The notes below the pieces were generated by a model. The model searched no databases, was not told where the DNA came from, and saw only the letters and a program-made list of their open reading frames with translations. The position numbers and the translations under genes are program-made. Positions 10,591 through 21,442 of a stretch of DNA of 64,000 nt are shown piece by piece; within the stretch, counting starts at the first letter, position 1, and each line of letters starts with the position of its first letter. Origin of the DNA: Cyanophora paradoxa (taxonomy: Eukaryota > Glaucocystophyceae > Cyanophorales > Cyanophoraceae); contig QPMI01000589.1 in NCBI GenBank assembly GCA_004431415.1, positions 49,973-113,972 of the forward strand, given 5' to 3'.

Positions 10591-12285
10591 ATGTCCCTCT
10601 CGGAGCAAGGCGGCGGCGATCAGCTGCAGCAGGTTCCCGGAGCTCACTCCGCCTCGGTACGCGTCGCCGAATGCGCCGCGACGTCGACGCCGCGCGCGCT
10701 TCATCTGAACCCGCGGGCCGGGGCGCAGCTGGAGCTGCTGCCCGCGGACGTGCTCGCGCGCATAATCGAGATCGCTTACGCGGACCCGCTGGAGGCGCTG
10801 CCCTTCCTCCCGCGGGGCCGGCCGGGCCTCCCCTTCGTCCCAGCCGTCCGGGCGGCCCTCCCGCTCGTCGTCTGGCGCCGCGCCAGCCTCCCCGCCGGCT
10901 TCCAGGCCTTCGAGCACGTGTCCCGCCTCGTGCGGGTGGGCCTCGTGCGCGCCGCGCGGCGCCTGGAGGTGCGCGTGGCCTCCGGAGGCGACCCGCTCGC
11001 CGCGGCGGAGGCGGCGCGGCGACTCGCGACGCGGCACCTGACCGAGGCCGAGCTCTCCGTGTCCGCCGAGCTCCTCGACTGCCTCGGCAGCGGCCCGCTC
11101 GCGGCGCTGTGCGAGGCCCTCGCCCCCTCCGCGAACCTCGCCTCCCTCCGCCTCTCCTGCGGCTCCCTGCGACAGCGGCGCCGCCTCGACTGGCGCCCCC
11201 GCGACGCCCGCGCCCTCCTCTCCCCCTTCCCCGCCCTCCGCCGCCTCCACCTCAGCGACCTGCGGCCCTCGCCCCGCGCCGCCGCCGGCATCGCGGCCGG
11301 TGCCCCCCGCCTCGCCGAGCTCGTTGTCGACTTCTACGGCGAACCCGATGCCCCCCTGGACTCCAGCTCCGCCGCAGCCTTCGGTACCCTCCCCGAGCTG
11401 ACCTCCCTGACCCTTCGCGGCGCGCCCGTATCCCCCGACGTCATCCCCCCCTTCCGGCGGCTGACCGACCTCTCGGTGGACGAGCTGAGCCGCACGGCCG
11501 CCGCCGCCGCCGCCCGCGTACCCTCCCTCCGCCGCCTCTCCGCCGCCCTGCCCCACCCCGAGGCCCTCCCCAACCTCCGCCCCCTGTCCCTCACCGAGCT
11601 CGAGCTCGCCGGTACCCCCCCTGAGGCCCTCTCCGGCCTGCCCGCCTTCCTCGCCGGCCCCTCGGCCTGTACCCTCCGCGTCCTCGGGCTGCCCCGCTTC
11701 GAGCCCGTGCCCGCCCTCCCCGACGCCGCCGCCGCCGCCCTCGCCTCCCTCTCCTCGCTGGAGGAGCTGCGTGCCGGCCTCCTGACGCCCGCCGCGGCCG
11801 GCGCCCTCGCCGGCCTGCCCCGCCTCCGCCTCCTGCACGCCCACGTCTCCGACCCCGCCGCCCTCTTCCCGCTCGTGATGGCCCCGCCGCCCTCCCTCGC
11901 CGAAGCGGAGCTCCGGCTGCGCGGCGGCCAGCGCGCGTGCGCCCTCCTCTCCGCTGCGGCGGGGCCCCTGGCGGCCGCCCCCGCCCTCCGCCGCGCCACC
12001 GTCGCCCTCCTCGGGCCCGCCGCCCTCGACCCCTCCCCGGACTCGGCGCTCGAGCTCGTCGAGGCGGCCGCCCGGCTCCTCCGCGCCGCCGCGCGCCCCG
12101 GCCTCTCCTCCACGGTCCACCTCGCCGCCGCGCACCCGCTCTCCGGGCAGCTCGTCGAGTGGCCGCCGGCAGCCCGCGCCGCCCTCGAGGGCCTCGAGCC
12201 GCGCCTGGCCGCCCACTGGCCGTCCCTCTCCTTCCCCGGCTGCCCCTCCCCCTGCGCCGCCTGCCTCGCCCCTCCCAGAACATGA
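10591..12285 (+). CDS. Single-exon leucine-rich-repeat, F-box-like protein
   Basis: One uninterrupted frame of 564 codons. After a non-conserved start it has ELLPADVLARIIEIAYADPL, which fits the first helix of an F-box. Irregular leucine-rich repeats follow in long series, such as FPALRRLHLSDLRPS, APRLAELVVDF, LPELTSLTLRG, FRRLTDLSVDEL, VPSLRRLSAALP and LPRLRLLHAHVSD. Repeats of this RNI/AMN1 style form a curved ligand surface. The absence of introns, in contrast with its neighbours, suggests a retro-copy or a young gene. It ends in a Cys pair (CPSPCAACL). Which of the early ATG codons is used is not clear. Confidence 0.6.
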   Translation: MSLSEQGGGDQLQQVPGAHSASVRVAECAATSTPRALHLNPRAGAQLELLPADVLARIIEIAYADPLEALPFLPRGRPGLPFVPAVRAALPLVVWRRASLPAGFQAFEHVSRLVRVGLVRAARRLEVRVASGGDPLAAAEAARRLATRHLTEAELSVSAELLDCLGSGPLAALCEALAPSANLASLRLSCGSLRQRRRLDWRPRDARALLSPFPALRRLHLSDLRPSPRAAAGIAAGAPRLAELVVDFYGEPDAPLDSSSAAAFGTLPELTSLTLRGAPVSPDVIPPFRRLTDLSVDELSRTAAAAAARVPSLRRLSAALPHPEALPNLRPLSLTELELAGTPPEALSGLPAFLAGPSACTLRVLGLPRFEPVPALPDAAAAALASLSSLEELRAGLLTPAAAGALAGLPRLRLLHAHVSDPAALFPLVMAPPPSLAEAELRLRGGQRACALLSAAAGPLAAAPALRRATVALLGPAALDPSPDSALELVEAAARLLRAAARPGLSSTVHLAAAHPLSGQLVEWPPAARAALEGLEPRLAAHWPSLSFPGCPSPCAACLAPPRT

Positions 12286-12437
12286 TTCCAGATTCTGCGG
12301 GGACGGCGGCGGGCCCCGGGGGCGGCGGGGGCGGGGGATCCCGGAGCCTCGGAGGCCGCCGCGCTTGCTTTGCGCCGCGTGGGGCGAGCCTCGGACTCTC
12401 TCTCCCGAGTCCGAAAGGGACTCGAACACGTCGCCTC

Positions 12438-12581
12438 TGTTGCGTGCAGTGTGAGGACCCGGGATGATTCGGGGAATCACTAGCCTCTCGCGAGATGGCC
12501 TATTGGTAGAACTGCCGCCTTGACACCCCTTAGTCGTTGGTTCGACTCCGGCTGGGTCCGGGTCGCAACGCGTCCATAACA
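12438..12581 (+). repeat. Left LTR of TRIM element with tRNA-like boxes
   Basis: Inside the LTR, TGGCCTATTGG matches the Pol III A-box (TRGYnnAnnnG). About 31 bases later GGTTCGACTCC matches the B-box exactly, at tRNA spacing. The T-arm folds (GTTGG...CCGGC), but acceptor and anticodon stems do not pair, so this is tRNA-derived rather than a working tRNA. Confidence 0.75.
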
Positions 12582-12892
12582 TGGGGGCTGCTAACGGACC
12601 TGGTTCGACTCCCGACGAGGGATAGACCGGGCTTCGAATCCCACGCGGGGCGCTAGGAAGCGCTGGCTGAGGGCCGCTGCATCGCGGTACCCCGATAAGC
12701 CCGGCACCTGCATCGGTGGCCGCCGAAGAGCCTAGAAACTGCGCGCACGGAAAAAAGCGGCAGTTGCGGCTGTGTGAAGTGGGTGTCACGTGCGGCATGT
12801 GACCGAGGTTGAGATCGCGAGTTGTGAGGTGAAATGCAGCAATGGAACCGCACGGAAGGATCTCGGGGTCGAGATCACCGTGGCGGGGGGGA

Positions 12893-13036
12893 TGTTGCGT
12901 GCAGTGTGAGGACCCGGGATGATTCGGGGAATCACTAGCCTCTCGCGAGATGGCCTATTGGTAGAACTGCCGCCTTGACACCCCTTAGTCGTTGGTTCGA
13001 CTCCGGCTGGGTCCGGGTCGCAACGCGTCCATAACA
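12893..13036 (+). repeat. Right LTR of TRIM element with tRNA-like boxes
   Basis: Second copy of the 144-base repeat, with the same TGTT...AACA ends and the same A- and B-box words. The purine tract GGCGGGGGGGA lies immediately upstream. Confidence 0.75.
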
Positions 13037-13602
13037 CCTCCTATCGTGCCCGACGTCGACAGACTCTGAGAGTCACCTTCCGACGTACTCGCCGAGTCGA
13101 CCTCGATCTTCAAGGCTTAGAACCAGATCAGTTTAACTGCCAGGCTGAATCATTGAATTCAAGTAGGCCACAGCGTAGAAGAATTTGAACTTCAAGCTTA
13201 AGTGGCCCGTGGGGACCGCCAGCGCCAGGCCGGCCCGGCGGGGGGGTCACGGGTGCAACTTGGCAATGATCATCGGATCCGGAGGCTTCCAAGTTCAAGT
13301 TTCGAATTCAAGTTCACAGCTGCAGAGTCATGCCATGATGATCATCGGATGATCATCAGTGTACTCCGAGGCTCCACGATTCACCGTGGCACGGTCATAA
13401 TAGTTCGAACCGCTGAGCTAGCGCTGTCACGGTGTTTCAAGTCACTGAGTTTCAAGTCGTTTCAAGTTTGTTAGCTAGAGTGGCAGAGGCGCCTCGAGCT
13501 CGGTGCTAATCGGAGGACCCAACGCCAGGCAAGGGGCAACGCCAGGCCAACTGCAGCTGGGCCAAAATGAACGTGTGCACATAGTGCAAAAGGCCTGCTA
13601 GG
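13037..13602. other. Intergenic, no gene seen
   Basis: Lower-GC stretch rich in short repeated words (TTTCAAGT, GATGATCATCGGAT). The words ATGATCATCGGAT occur twice, at about 13,264-13,277 and 13,337-13,350. Nothing codes convincingly. Confidence 0.5.
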
Positions 13603-16600
13603 CTAATGCGCGCCATTCGAATCAGGCTGCGCAGGCGGGGGCCACTCGATCTCCCGCTCGACCCTCAGCACCGGCTCCGCGTCGGGGCCGAGGGGGGCCC
13701 CCAGGGGGTACACGGCGAGCCGCAGGGCCCCCGAGTGGCGGACGACCTCGAGGCGCCCCCGCCACGCCTCGGTCTCGGCGCCGGCACCAGTACCCCCCAG
13801 CTTCCCAGAGGCCTGCTGGAGGAGGGCCTCGAGGGCGGCAGCGAGGGCGGCGAAGAGGGCCTGGGGCTCCACGCCGGGCGCCAGGCAGCACGCCGCCAGC
13901 CGCGCCGCCGTCAGCGCGTGCATCCCGTGCACCCTGCCCGAGACTCCGGTCAGGGCCTAGGGGGCTAGGGGCTGAGAGGGGCGCACGGACCGGGCGGCGT
14001 TGTGGTAGGCGACGAGGGCGCCGCCGGCGGGCCAGCCCGCCACGCACAGGCGCGCAAGCACCCCCGTCGCCTGCACGAATCGTAGCGTAAAGAGAACGCC
14101 AAGGGCGGGCCGGGGCCGGGCGGGCCGGGGCGGGCCTTGGCGGCGAGGAAGGCGTCGTACTCGACGCGCATCTCCTCGTGGCTGAGGCCCCGGCTCCGCT
14201 TCTCCGCCAGCTCCCCCTTGTTGTACAGCTGCGTCCCCTCCGCTCAGCTCGGCGCAGCGACGAAGCTCGAAATTCGGAAGGGATCCGATCCGAAATGAGA
14301 TCAGCTAAGCCCAAGAAAAGCTCAAGCAACGACCGCAGAAGCTAAGCCTAAGAAAAGCTTAAGCAAGGGGCGCACGTGGGCGAGGGAGCGGGCCTTGCGG
14401 CAGCCGCGGACGAGGCGCCCGACGAGGAGCAGCTCGCGCCCCTCGTGCTGCGCCTGCACCTGCCGCCCAGCTCAGCGTGGGGAAGCTTGAGGCGGGGGCG
14501 GGGCGGGGCGGGCCTGGGAGCGGGCGGCGAGGGCGGGGGTGACGCCGACGAGGCGGGAGCAGGCCTCGCGGTGGGGCGGCAGGCCCGGCTCCGGCGCCCA
14601 CGCCCCCCGGTCCCCGCCCTCCAGCTCCTGCCACCCCGCCGGTCGAAGGGGGAAAAAGGGTCGCGGGGGTACGGGAGGGAGGGCGCACGGGGTCGCCGCG
14701 GCCTGCGAGGAGGCGGGAGACGAGGCGCTCGGTCCAGGGCCCGAAGCGCCGCCGCGCCGCCGCCTCGCCCCGCCGCCCCTCCGCCGCCTCCCCGCCGCCG
14801 CCAGCTCTGCCAGCGTGCGCGGCAGCGGCAGCGGCGCCTCGGGCCCGCCCTCCCCGCCCCCGGCCTCCGCCTCAGCCTCCTCCGCGCGCTCCGCCTCGCG
14901 CTCCGCGTCGACCAGCGCCGCCGCGCTGCTCAGCGCCCACACCCGCCGCCTGCGCATGCCGCCCCGCTCAGGCCCAGGGCAGGGCAAAGCTGGCCTGCAG
15001 AAATCGCGTACCCGTTCACGTCGTGCGGGGAGAGAACGAAGTCGGCGTTCCAGGTGTCCGAGACGGCCTTCTGCCAGGCCTGTACCCCCGCGCCCTCCAT
15101 GTCCTCGGGCTTCTTGCCCTTGGGCACGATGTACCCCTCCGCCAGCTGGGGCAGGTGGACCGGCCCCGTGGGGAGCGCCCAGGCCGCCCGCCCCAGCAGC
15201 TTCGAGAGCACCGCCGGCTGGCAGACGAACGCGTACCCCCCGGCCGCCGCCTCCCGCAGCAGTCCCTCGTCCAGGAAGGGCGGCGGGTCGGGCGCCAGGT
15301 CCGCCGCGTAGTCCACCGTCCGGAGGGAGGGTACCCCCGCGAGCGGGAGGGGTGTAGGGGGCCTCGGGTCGCCCGCCCCGGCCTCCGGTTCGGGGGGAGG
15401 GAAATGCGGGAAATCGGCGGCCATGTCCTGGGCCGTGCGGGGGAAGATCTGTGGGGGGTACGGGGTCGGACGGGCAGCTTCTAGTAGGTGGGAGGCTACG
15501 CACGGAGAAGTACTTGAAGGGGAAGCGTTGCAGAGCGGGGGCGAGGGGCGGGGGATCCCGAGGGGGCGGGGCCGGGGCCGAAGGCGGGGAGAGGGGTACG
15601 GGGACGAGGCCGGCGGCGCGGAGGGCGTCGGCGAGGGGGGGTACGGAGGCGTCAGCGAGGAAGAAAGGGCCAGAGGGGCGCTGGAGGGCCAGGGGGAGCT
15701 CGCGGTCCACGAGGGCGGCGAGGGCGGCGGCCGCTCGCTCCCGGCCGGCGGCGTCCCCGGGGGCCAGCCCCAGCGCCCGCCCCGCCCCGCCGGCCCCGCC
15801 CGCAGAGAGCGCCACGGTGATCTGCCCGCGCGGATCGTGAGGGCGGGAGGGAAGGGGAGGGGCCGGCGGGCGGCACCCGGGAGTGGACGAGGACGGGCGG
15901 GGCGGGTGCGGGCTCCGTGCCGGGGGGCCCGGCGGGGGCGGGGAGGCTCGGGTCCCGCAGCTCGCCCGCCGCGACCGGCCACTCCACCTCGACCTTGAGG
16001 AAGGCGGGTCCGCCCCCTTTCTCGGGCGGCAGCGCGAAGCCCAGCACCACAGCGGGGGCCTCTGCCGCCGCGTTCTTCAGCAGCGATCTGGGTTCAGAAA
16101 GGAGGGGTGTGCACCCTTCGCGCGGGCGCAGAAGTCCTCAGGAGACACGGCGGTCCAGCGGAGGGAGCGGAAGACGTGCCGCGGCGGCTCCGGGCGCCGC
16201 TCCTGCGGGCGCTCAGGTGAGGAGCCGCCGGCGCTCAGGTGAACGAGGGGGGTACAGAGGGCCCGCACGGCGGCGGTGGCGGCGCGGAGGAGCTCCTCGA
16301 AGGCAGGGGAGCGCGGGTCGGAGGCGGTGGCGGGGGCCGCGAGGGACGCCAGGCCGCCCCGCACCAGCGCCGCACCCACGTCCCTGGCCGCCGGTCGGAG
16401 GCCGCCGGCAGAGGGCGCGGGGCGCGGGGCGGGGGACGGCGCACGCACCCGGCGGGCCAGCGGAGAGGGAGCCGACGAAGGCGCCGCGCTCGCGGCGCTC
16501 GTAGACGGCGAGGCCGCCCGCCCCGAAGACCAGGCACGCCTGCGGGCGGCTCGAGGGAGGGCGGGGCGCGGGGGCGGCGGGGCGGGCCGGGCGGACCTGG

Positions 16601-17495
16601 AGCTGGGCGCCCGGCGCGTAGACGAGGCGGCGGGCGGCGCGGAGCGCCTCGGGCCCGCCGGGCTCCTCGGGCCCCGCGGCGCGCACGCCGGCGAGGCGGA
16701 GGACGAGGCCCCGGCCGCCGCGCCGCGCCAGCTCCTCCGCGCCGTCCGTCCGGCGGGCGAGGGGCCCGGCGCCGTGCTCGGGGCCCAGGTCGAGGTCGAG
16801 GTCCACGAGGAAGGAGCAAGGGGAGAGGACGCGGCGGACGCGCGCGGGCAGCGGGCCGAGCTCGCTCGGGAGGCGCCCGTCGCCCCACATCCCCGCCCCC
16901 GCCGCCCGCGCCTCGCTGGAGCGCGAGGCTCGTCAGCTCTCGCAGCGCGTAACGCCGCGGCCTATGCGCGATGCGGCGGCGGGGCGCACCGTTCGGCCTC
17001 CAGGAGCGCTGCGAGGTTCGGGGCGGGGCGCGCCAGCCTCGCCCATCCGCGGCGCAGAAGCGTTAGCTCAAGGTCAAGGCGGTGCTCTCCGACGAGCAGG
17101 CGGGCCGGGATGCGGTCCGGCTGCTCGCCCGCTGCCGCTCCCGGCGCGGTCGCCTCGAGCAGCTCCGCGCAGACGCGCACGCCGGGCCGCAGGTTCTCGC
17201 GGATCCAGAGGATGCATTCGCGCGGCGGCTGTTCGAGAGGCTGGCCTGCGGGGGGCGAGAGGCACAGGGCGCTCTCCTCGCCGTCGAGGCGCACCAGCAC
17301 GGCGCCGGCATCGAGGGCGCGGACGATCGAGCCGCAGCGCAGGGACGTGGATGGACGAAGGGCCTCCCCCGCGGCTGCGCTGCTCGCCTCTTCAACAGCC
17401 GATTGCTCCCGCTCGGCCGCGCCATCCGCTGCCACGGCCGGCGGTGGCTGGACGGAGAACAGGGACCCAGCGATGCTCCTCAGCGCGCTCAGCAT
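13603..17495 (-). CDS. Unrecognised multi-exon gene; SNase-like N-terminal part
   Basis: The first exon begins at the ATG at 17495 (MLSALRSIAGSLFSVQ). It leads into ALDAGAVLVRLDGEESALCL and a segment ending LLRRGWARLARP...ALLEAERCA (about 16,965-17,060), which has the look of a staphylococcal-nuclease-like fold. A second similar start (LPARVRRVLSPCSFLVDLDL) follows at about 16,790-16,880. Downstream exons read RHVFRSLRWTAVSPEDFCAR, LPLALQRPSGPFFLADASV, YAFVCQPAVLSKLLGRAAW, HEGRELLLVGRLVRGC, SHEEMRVEYDAFLAAKAR and a last exon from VHGMHALTAARLAACCL to the stop at 13603. I recognise no family for these. All frames are consistent with short GT...CAG introns, but two adjacent genes rather than one cannot be excluded. 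Confidence 0.45.
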
Positions 17496-17896
17496 GCCGG
17501 GCGATGACTCAAGCGCCGATCAGCGTTTGGCCATGGCCATGGCCGACGTCCGTGTAATTTTCAGTCGAGGTTTCGATCGGAGGCGGGTTCGAATTCGGCC
17601 GAAGTCAGCTGCAGGCCGGCCATTCGGCGAGCATGCGAAGCTAGAATGACATGATGGCCAACCCCTATATATAGTCGAGAATCGATAGTACATGTACAGT
17701 CTATGCATATGAATCTGGCATTCGAAGAGGTGACCGTTCCCCTCGAGGCCCGCGCGCGAGCGCTCTCGAAGCCTGTGCTAACAGGCCTTGATCATGATGC
17801 GTACATCAATGCGCACATTCATAACACATAGAATCAATTAACTTAGTAACAAGCTTACTGCTGAAGTTAAAATGGTCTACGGCCGCCGCATCCTGC
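17496..17896. other. Intergenic with TATA-like word
   Basis: Lower-GC spacer between two minus-strand genes. CCTATATATAGTCGAG at about 17,664-17,679 is the best TATA-like element on either strand. No gene is seen. Confidence 0.4.
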
Positions 17897-19845
17897 TCAC
17901 TTCGGTGCGGCTGCGGGGGCGAGAACAGCGCTCTCCTCGCGGTACCACAGCACATGCACGCCATGGTTGGCCGGACCGGCGACCTCCGCCCCCAGCGGCC
18001 CCGCCGCGCGGAGGCACTCCCGCAGGCGTGTCTCCGCGAGAGTCTCGATGCCGTTGTCTGCTGGAGACCCAGGCGCGACGTCCGGTTTGTAGAAGATAGT
18101 CGACAGAGTGAGGATGGGTGCGGCGACGGATAGAAGGCGCCGCAGAGCCTCCTGGGTGGGGCCCCAGTCCGCAGGTGTGAGAAGAGGCTGGGTCGCGACG
18201 GCCGCAACCTTCAGGCCTGCGGCGCCCGCTCAATGCGTCAGACACTGGCGGACGCCTTCACTTGGCTGGACTGGGAGGGCAGTGCACTGAGGTTGATTTC
18301 GAGGCTCCTGAGGCTTTTGGAGCGCTCGACCGCGTCCGCGAGGCCGTGCATGACCGGCACCTCGGCGGCAGTGCCAGGGAAAAAGAGGAAAGTGAGGGTT
18401 GAAAGCTTCTCGCAGGCGGCGAGCGCCGCTACAGTCTCTCGCGATAGCCCGCCACCGGTACCGTCGGGGATCTGCGCGTCGTTTCAGATTGGCGTGACCC
18501 GAGAGGCCGCTGCAGACTCTAAGACGGGCAGAAGGGCGCAAGGCGCACTAGGCCGATGCCGACGGGGAAGGTGATGGTCTCGAGCCTCTTCATGGCTGCC
18601 AGCGCCCGCATCGCGGCAGGACGAAGAACCTGTGTGTTGCCCCTACGTGAAAGAGCATATGCTTCTTCTGACGTTCTCAGGCTGCTGAAAGATCTGCTCA
18701 AGCATTAAGCCACCGGCGCGCTTACGAAAGTTCAGAAAAGGGCAGCAGACTCACACGTCGGAGAGGGTGCGCAGGTTCTGGCCTGCGGGGCCGACGGCAA
18801 ACTCGGCAAAGCCAGAACCCAGGTCCAGATGATGATGGGTCCACCAGTTGAGCTCGTTCAGCTGCGCCATTGTAAGATCAAGAGCCGGAGGGGAAGATCG
18901 CGACTCGGGGGGCGGCACCTTCGCAAGCGAGGAGAGGCCGGCAAGGGCGTCGTCGTTCACCGGGCGGACGCAGAGGCGCTGCAGGGCGGGGCACGAGGCG
19001 GCGATCGCTAGCGTGTCCCTCCGGTCGACGAACATCCAGCTCGGGAGGAAGAGCTCTTCGAGGCGGGAGAAGGGGGCGAGCGCGCGGCGGAGCGCCCGCG
19101 CGCTGATCTCGAAATTGAGCGCCCTGAGGGCCGGCGGTTCGCCCCCGTCCTCGTCGTCCTCGTCGTTCGTGCCGGGCCCTTGCCAGATGTGGAGGACGGG
19201 CAGGCTGCTCGAGGACGATGGCGGCGGCCGCAGCGCGCTCAGCGTCCCGAAGACCTCCGACAAGACGATGTCGCGGCCGACGGCATTCCGGTGGCCAGGC
19301 TCGAAGCGAGGCAGCACGCGGTTCAAGGCCGCCATGCGGTAGAAAACGCCAACGCGCCCGAGAGACCCCGCCGCCTGCAGGGATGTCCGCAGAGCCTCGT
19401 GTGCCGCACGCCCGAGAGTGTTGATCTCGACATCTGCTAGGAGCTCGTCGACTTGCGCAGGGCTGCTGCTGCTGGCATCGAAGTCCCGATACTCCACGTG
19501 CAGCTCGACCTCCGCCGCCCCGCCGCCCCGCAGCCGCAGCCGCCCGCTCCGCAAGAACGCCGCCAGCGAGTCGAATGTCGCCGGCCGAGTCCCCGTCACG
19601 CTCAACATGCGCCACTCGGTCTCCTGCACCAGCCGCCGCCACTTGCGGCACACCAGCCGAGCCGTCCGCCACGCCTCGTCCGCGCCGAAGTGCTCGCTGA
19701 AGATGCGCTCCAGCAGCGCGTCTGGGAGCACGTCAATGAGGCTGCAATCGACGCCCGAGCCTTCCGCTGGCTGAACGAGAGTGGCGGCGGCAAGCTGCTG
19801 GGACGTGTCAGCGTCCGTTCTTGCGCGCTTCGACTGCGGCTCCAT
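17897..19845 (-). CDS. F-box protein F2 (family 1), multi-exon
   Basis: Starts at the ATG at 19845 (MEPQSKRARTDADTSQQ). The F-box reads LIDVLPDALLERIFSEHFG followed by WRTARLVCRKWRRLVQE. An acidic insert (EDDEDGGE) and LRR-like segments follow (SRLEELFLPSWMFVD, CPALQRLCVRPVNDDALAGL). The intron equivalent to F1/F3 intron 1 is here 57 bases, a multiple of three without a stop, so the frame stays open into LGSGFAEFAVGPAGQNLRTL. Later exons hold MRALAAMKRLETITF (about 18,570-18,620), VMHGLADAVERSKSLRSLEI (about 18,300-18,360) and LRECLRAAGPLGAEVAGP, stopping at 17897. It is a paralogue of F1 and F3, most likely an SCF substrate adaptor. The substrate is unknown. Confidence 0.8.
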
Positions 19846-20251
19846 CGTTCTGCGCCAAGCGAAGTGAGCGAGGTGTCGACGAACAGCCGCGCGCTTCGCT
19901 CCAGAGCGCACCTCGCACGCGCTCGTCTCGCTCCCGTTGTCTCAGAGCACGCGTGGGGGCCCTTCAAGCTGTCGGCACTGACTCGGCAGCTATGGTGACT
20001 GCGGCGAAAGCAGGGGACGAGCCCGAGACGGTTACGCGAATCGTCTGCGCGAATTTGTTCTCGTCCAGAGCGGCCCCTCGGCTTGCGTTGAGCACCTTTT
20101 TGTTAGCTAGAGGAAGCCGGGAGTGTGCTGGAGTAGCCTGGCAGCTACAGGCGCGGCGGCGGGATGGCGGCGGCCGCGGGGCCTTCGGCGCAGAATCCAG
20201 CAGTAGACAGGCTTGTTTACGACAGAGCTAGAACAGACACGCTGATATTAG
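19846..20251. promoter_or_regulatory. Divergent intergenic region, F2 / Hsp70-like
   Basis: About 400 bases between the F2 start and the first Hsp70-like exon. The part next to F2 resembles the flanks of F1 and F3. The start codon of the Hsp70-like gene should lie here or in a small exon; an ATG at 20164 is one candidate. Confidence 0.4.
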
Positions 20252-21404
20252 GTGCTTCTAGCTTTAGCTGCGCTCCTCGCCGTCGGTTCCGAATCCGCCG
20301 CCCCGCGCAGGCATCGACTTTGGGACTTCTGCGGTGCGAGCGGCGTACTGGGACCCCAACTATGGCCACCCGTTCGTCGTGCGGGACGTGCACCGCAAGG
20401 GAAGCGTGCCGGCGGCCGTGGCCTACATAGGCGAGGACCGCTTCGTGGGCGACGCAGCGCTGGCGCACGAAGCCCTGTACCCGCAGGGAGTCATCCGTGA
20501 GATCAAGCGCATCGTCGGCAGGCGGTGCGCACCCGTGCGGGAAGGCGCCGGCCGCTCCGCCTCGCCTGAGGCTCCGGGTGCCGCGCAGGATGGCGGACCC
20601 CGTGATCCAGGCGAACCTGAAGCGGTGGAACTTCCGGGTCACCTCCACGACGGGGATCAACCCGATCATCAGCGCCATCGCGGACCGCAGGACGGCGAAC
20701 CTGGTCCCGGCCGAGGTCGCCGCCGTCCTCCTCAACGAGGTCCGCGTGAACGCCGAGGAGCAGTCTGGCAGCAGGATCAAGAACGCCGTCATCACCATCC
20801 CCGGTCCGGCTCCTCTTCCCTCCTTTTCCCGCCCCTTTCCGACCGGCCCGCCGCCCGCAGTCTCTTTCTCGGCGCTGCAGCGGCAGGCCCTGCGAGACGC
20901 CGCCGCGCTGGCCGGCCTCAAGACCGTCCGCCTCGTTGAAGAGCCCATATCCTTGCGCCCCGCGCCCCGCGCCCCGCCCGCCTCCGCCGCCCCGCCCGCC
21001 CGCTGGCCTTGACCGGCCGCCCCTCCACGTCGCGGCGGCGGCGACGTACACGTTCGACTGGGCGTCCTTCGAGGGGATGGGCTCGGGCTGGTCGGAGCTG
21101 GGCCCGCCGAGCGGGGTGAACACGGAGGGCAAGGTCTCCATGACGTTCATGGTCTTCGACATGGGCGTCGCCCACACGAACGTCTCCATCCAGACCTACG
21201 AGGACCAGAACCTCCAGGCGCGAGCTCGCACGGCGCCGCGGCGCTTGTCGGCTCTCGGACTAACGCCGCCGGTCGGGGGGCGCAGGTCCACGCGATGGTG
21301 GGCGACCAGCAGCTCGGGGGGGAGGACTTCACGCAGAAGATCGTGGGGTACGTGCGGCAGGAGTTCAAGAAGGCGGAGCGCGTCGACGTCGGCGTGCGCC
21401 CCGT

Positions 21405-21442
<38 letters not shown>

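Larger units (their letters stand above)
12438..13036 (+). mobile_element. TRIM-type miniature LTR retroelement
   Basis: Two 144-base copies (12438-12581 and 12893-13036), identical as far as I can read, flank a 311-base interior too short to code. Each copy begins TGTT and ends AACA, the standard LTR ends. The element is flanked on both sides by CCTC, a likely 4-bp target duplication. Directly after the left LTR lies TGGGGGCTGC, a plausible tRNA primer-binding site. Directly before the right LTR lies a purine tract, GGCGGGGGGGA, in the polypurine-tract position. Together these define a non-autonomous terminal-repeat retrotransposon in miniature. Identical LTRs indicate recent insertion, or that copies are conserted by assembly. 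Confidence 0.75.

Noticed and set aside
12500-12566. tRNA gene
   Set aside because: A- and B-box words and a T-arm are present, but acceptor and anticodon stems do not pair, and the sequence is part of a repeated LTR.
10564-12798. 744-codon minus-strand frame opposite the LRR protein
   Set aside because: Gly/Glu/Arg-rich shadow of the leucine-rich plus-strand gene, with no family features.
13380-13425. Second tRNA-like element on the minus strand (CTAGCTCAGCGGTTCGAAC)
   Set aside because: The A-box and B-box words overlap instead of being about 30 bases apart; chance match.
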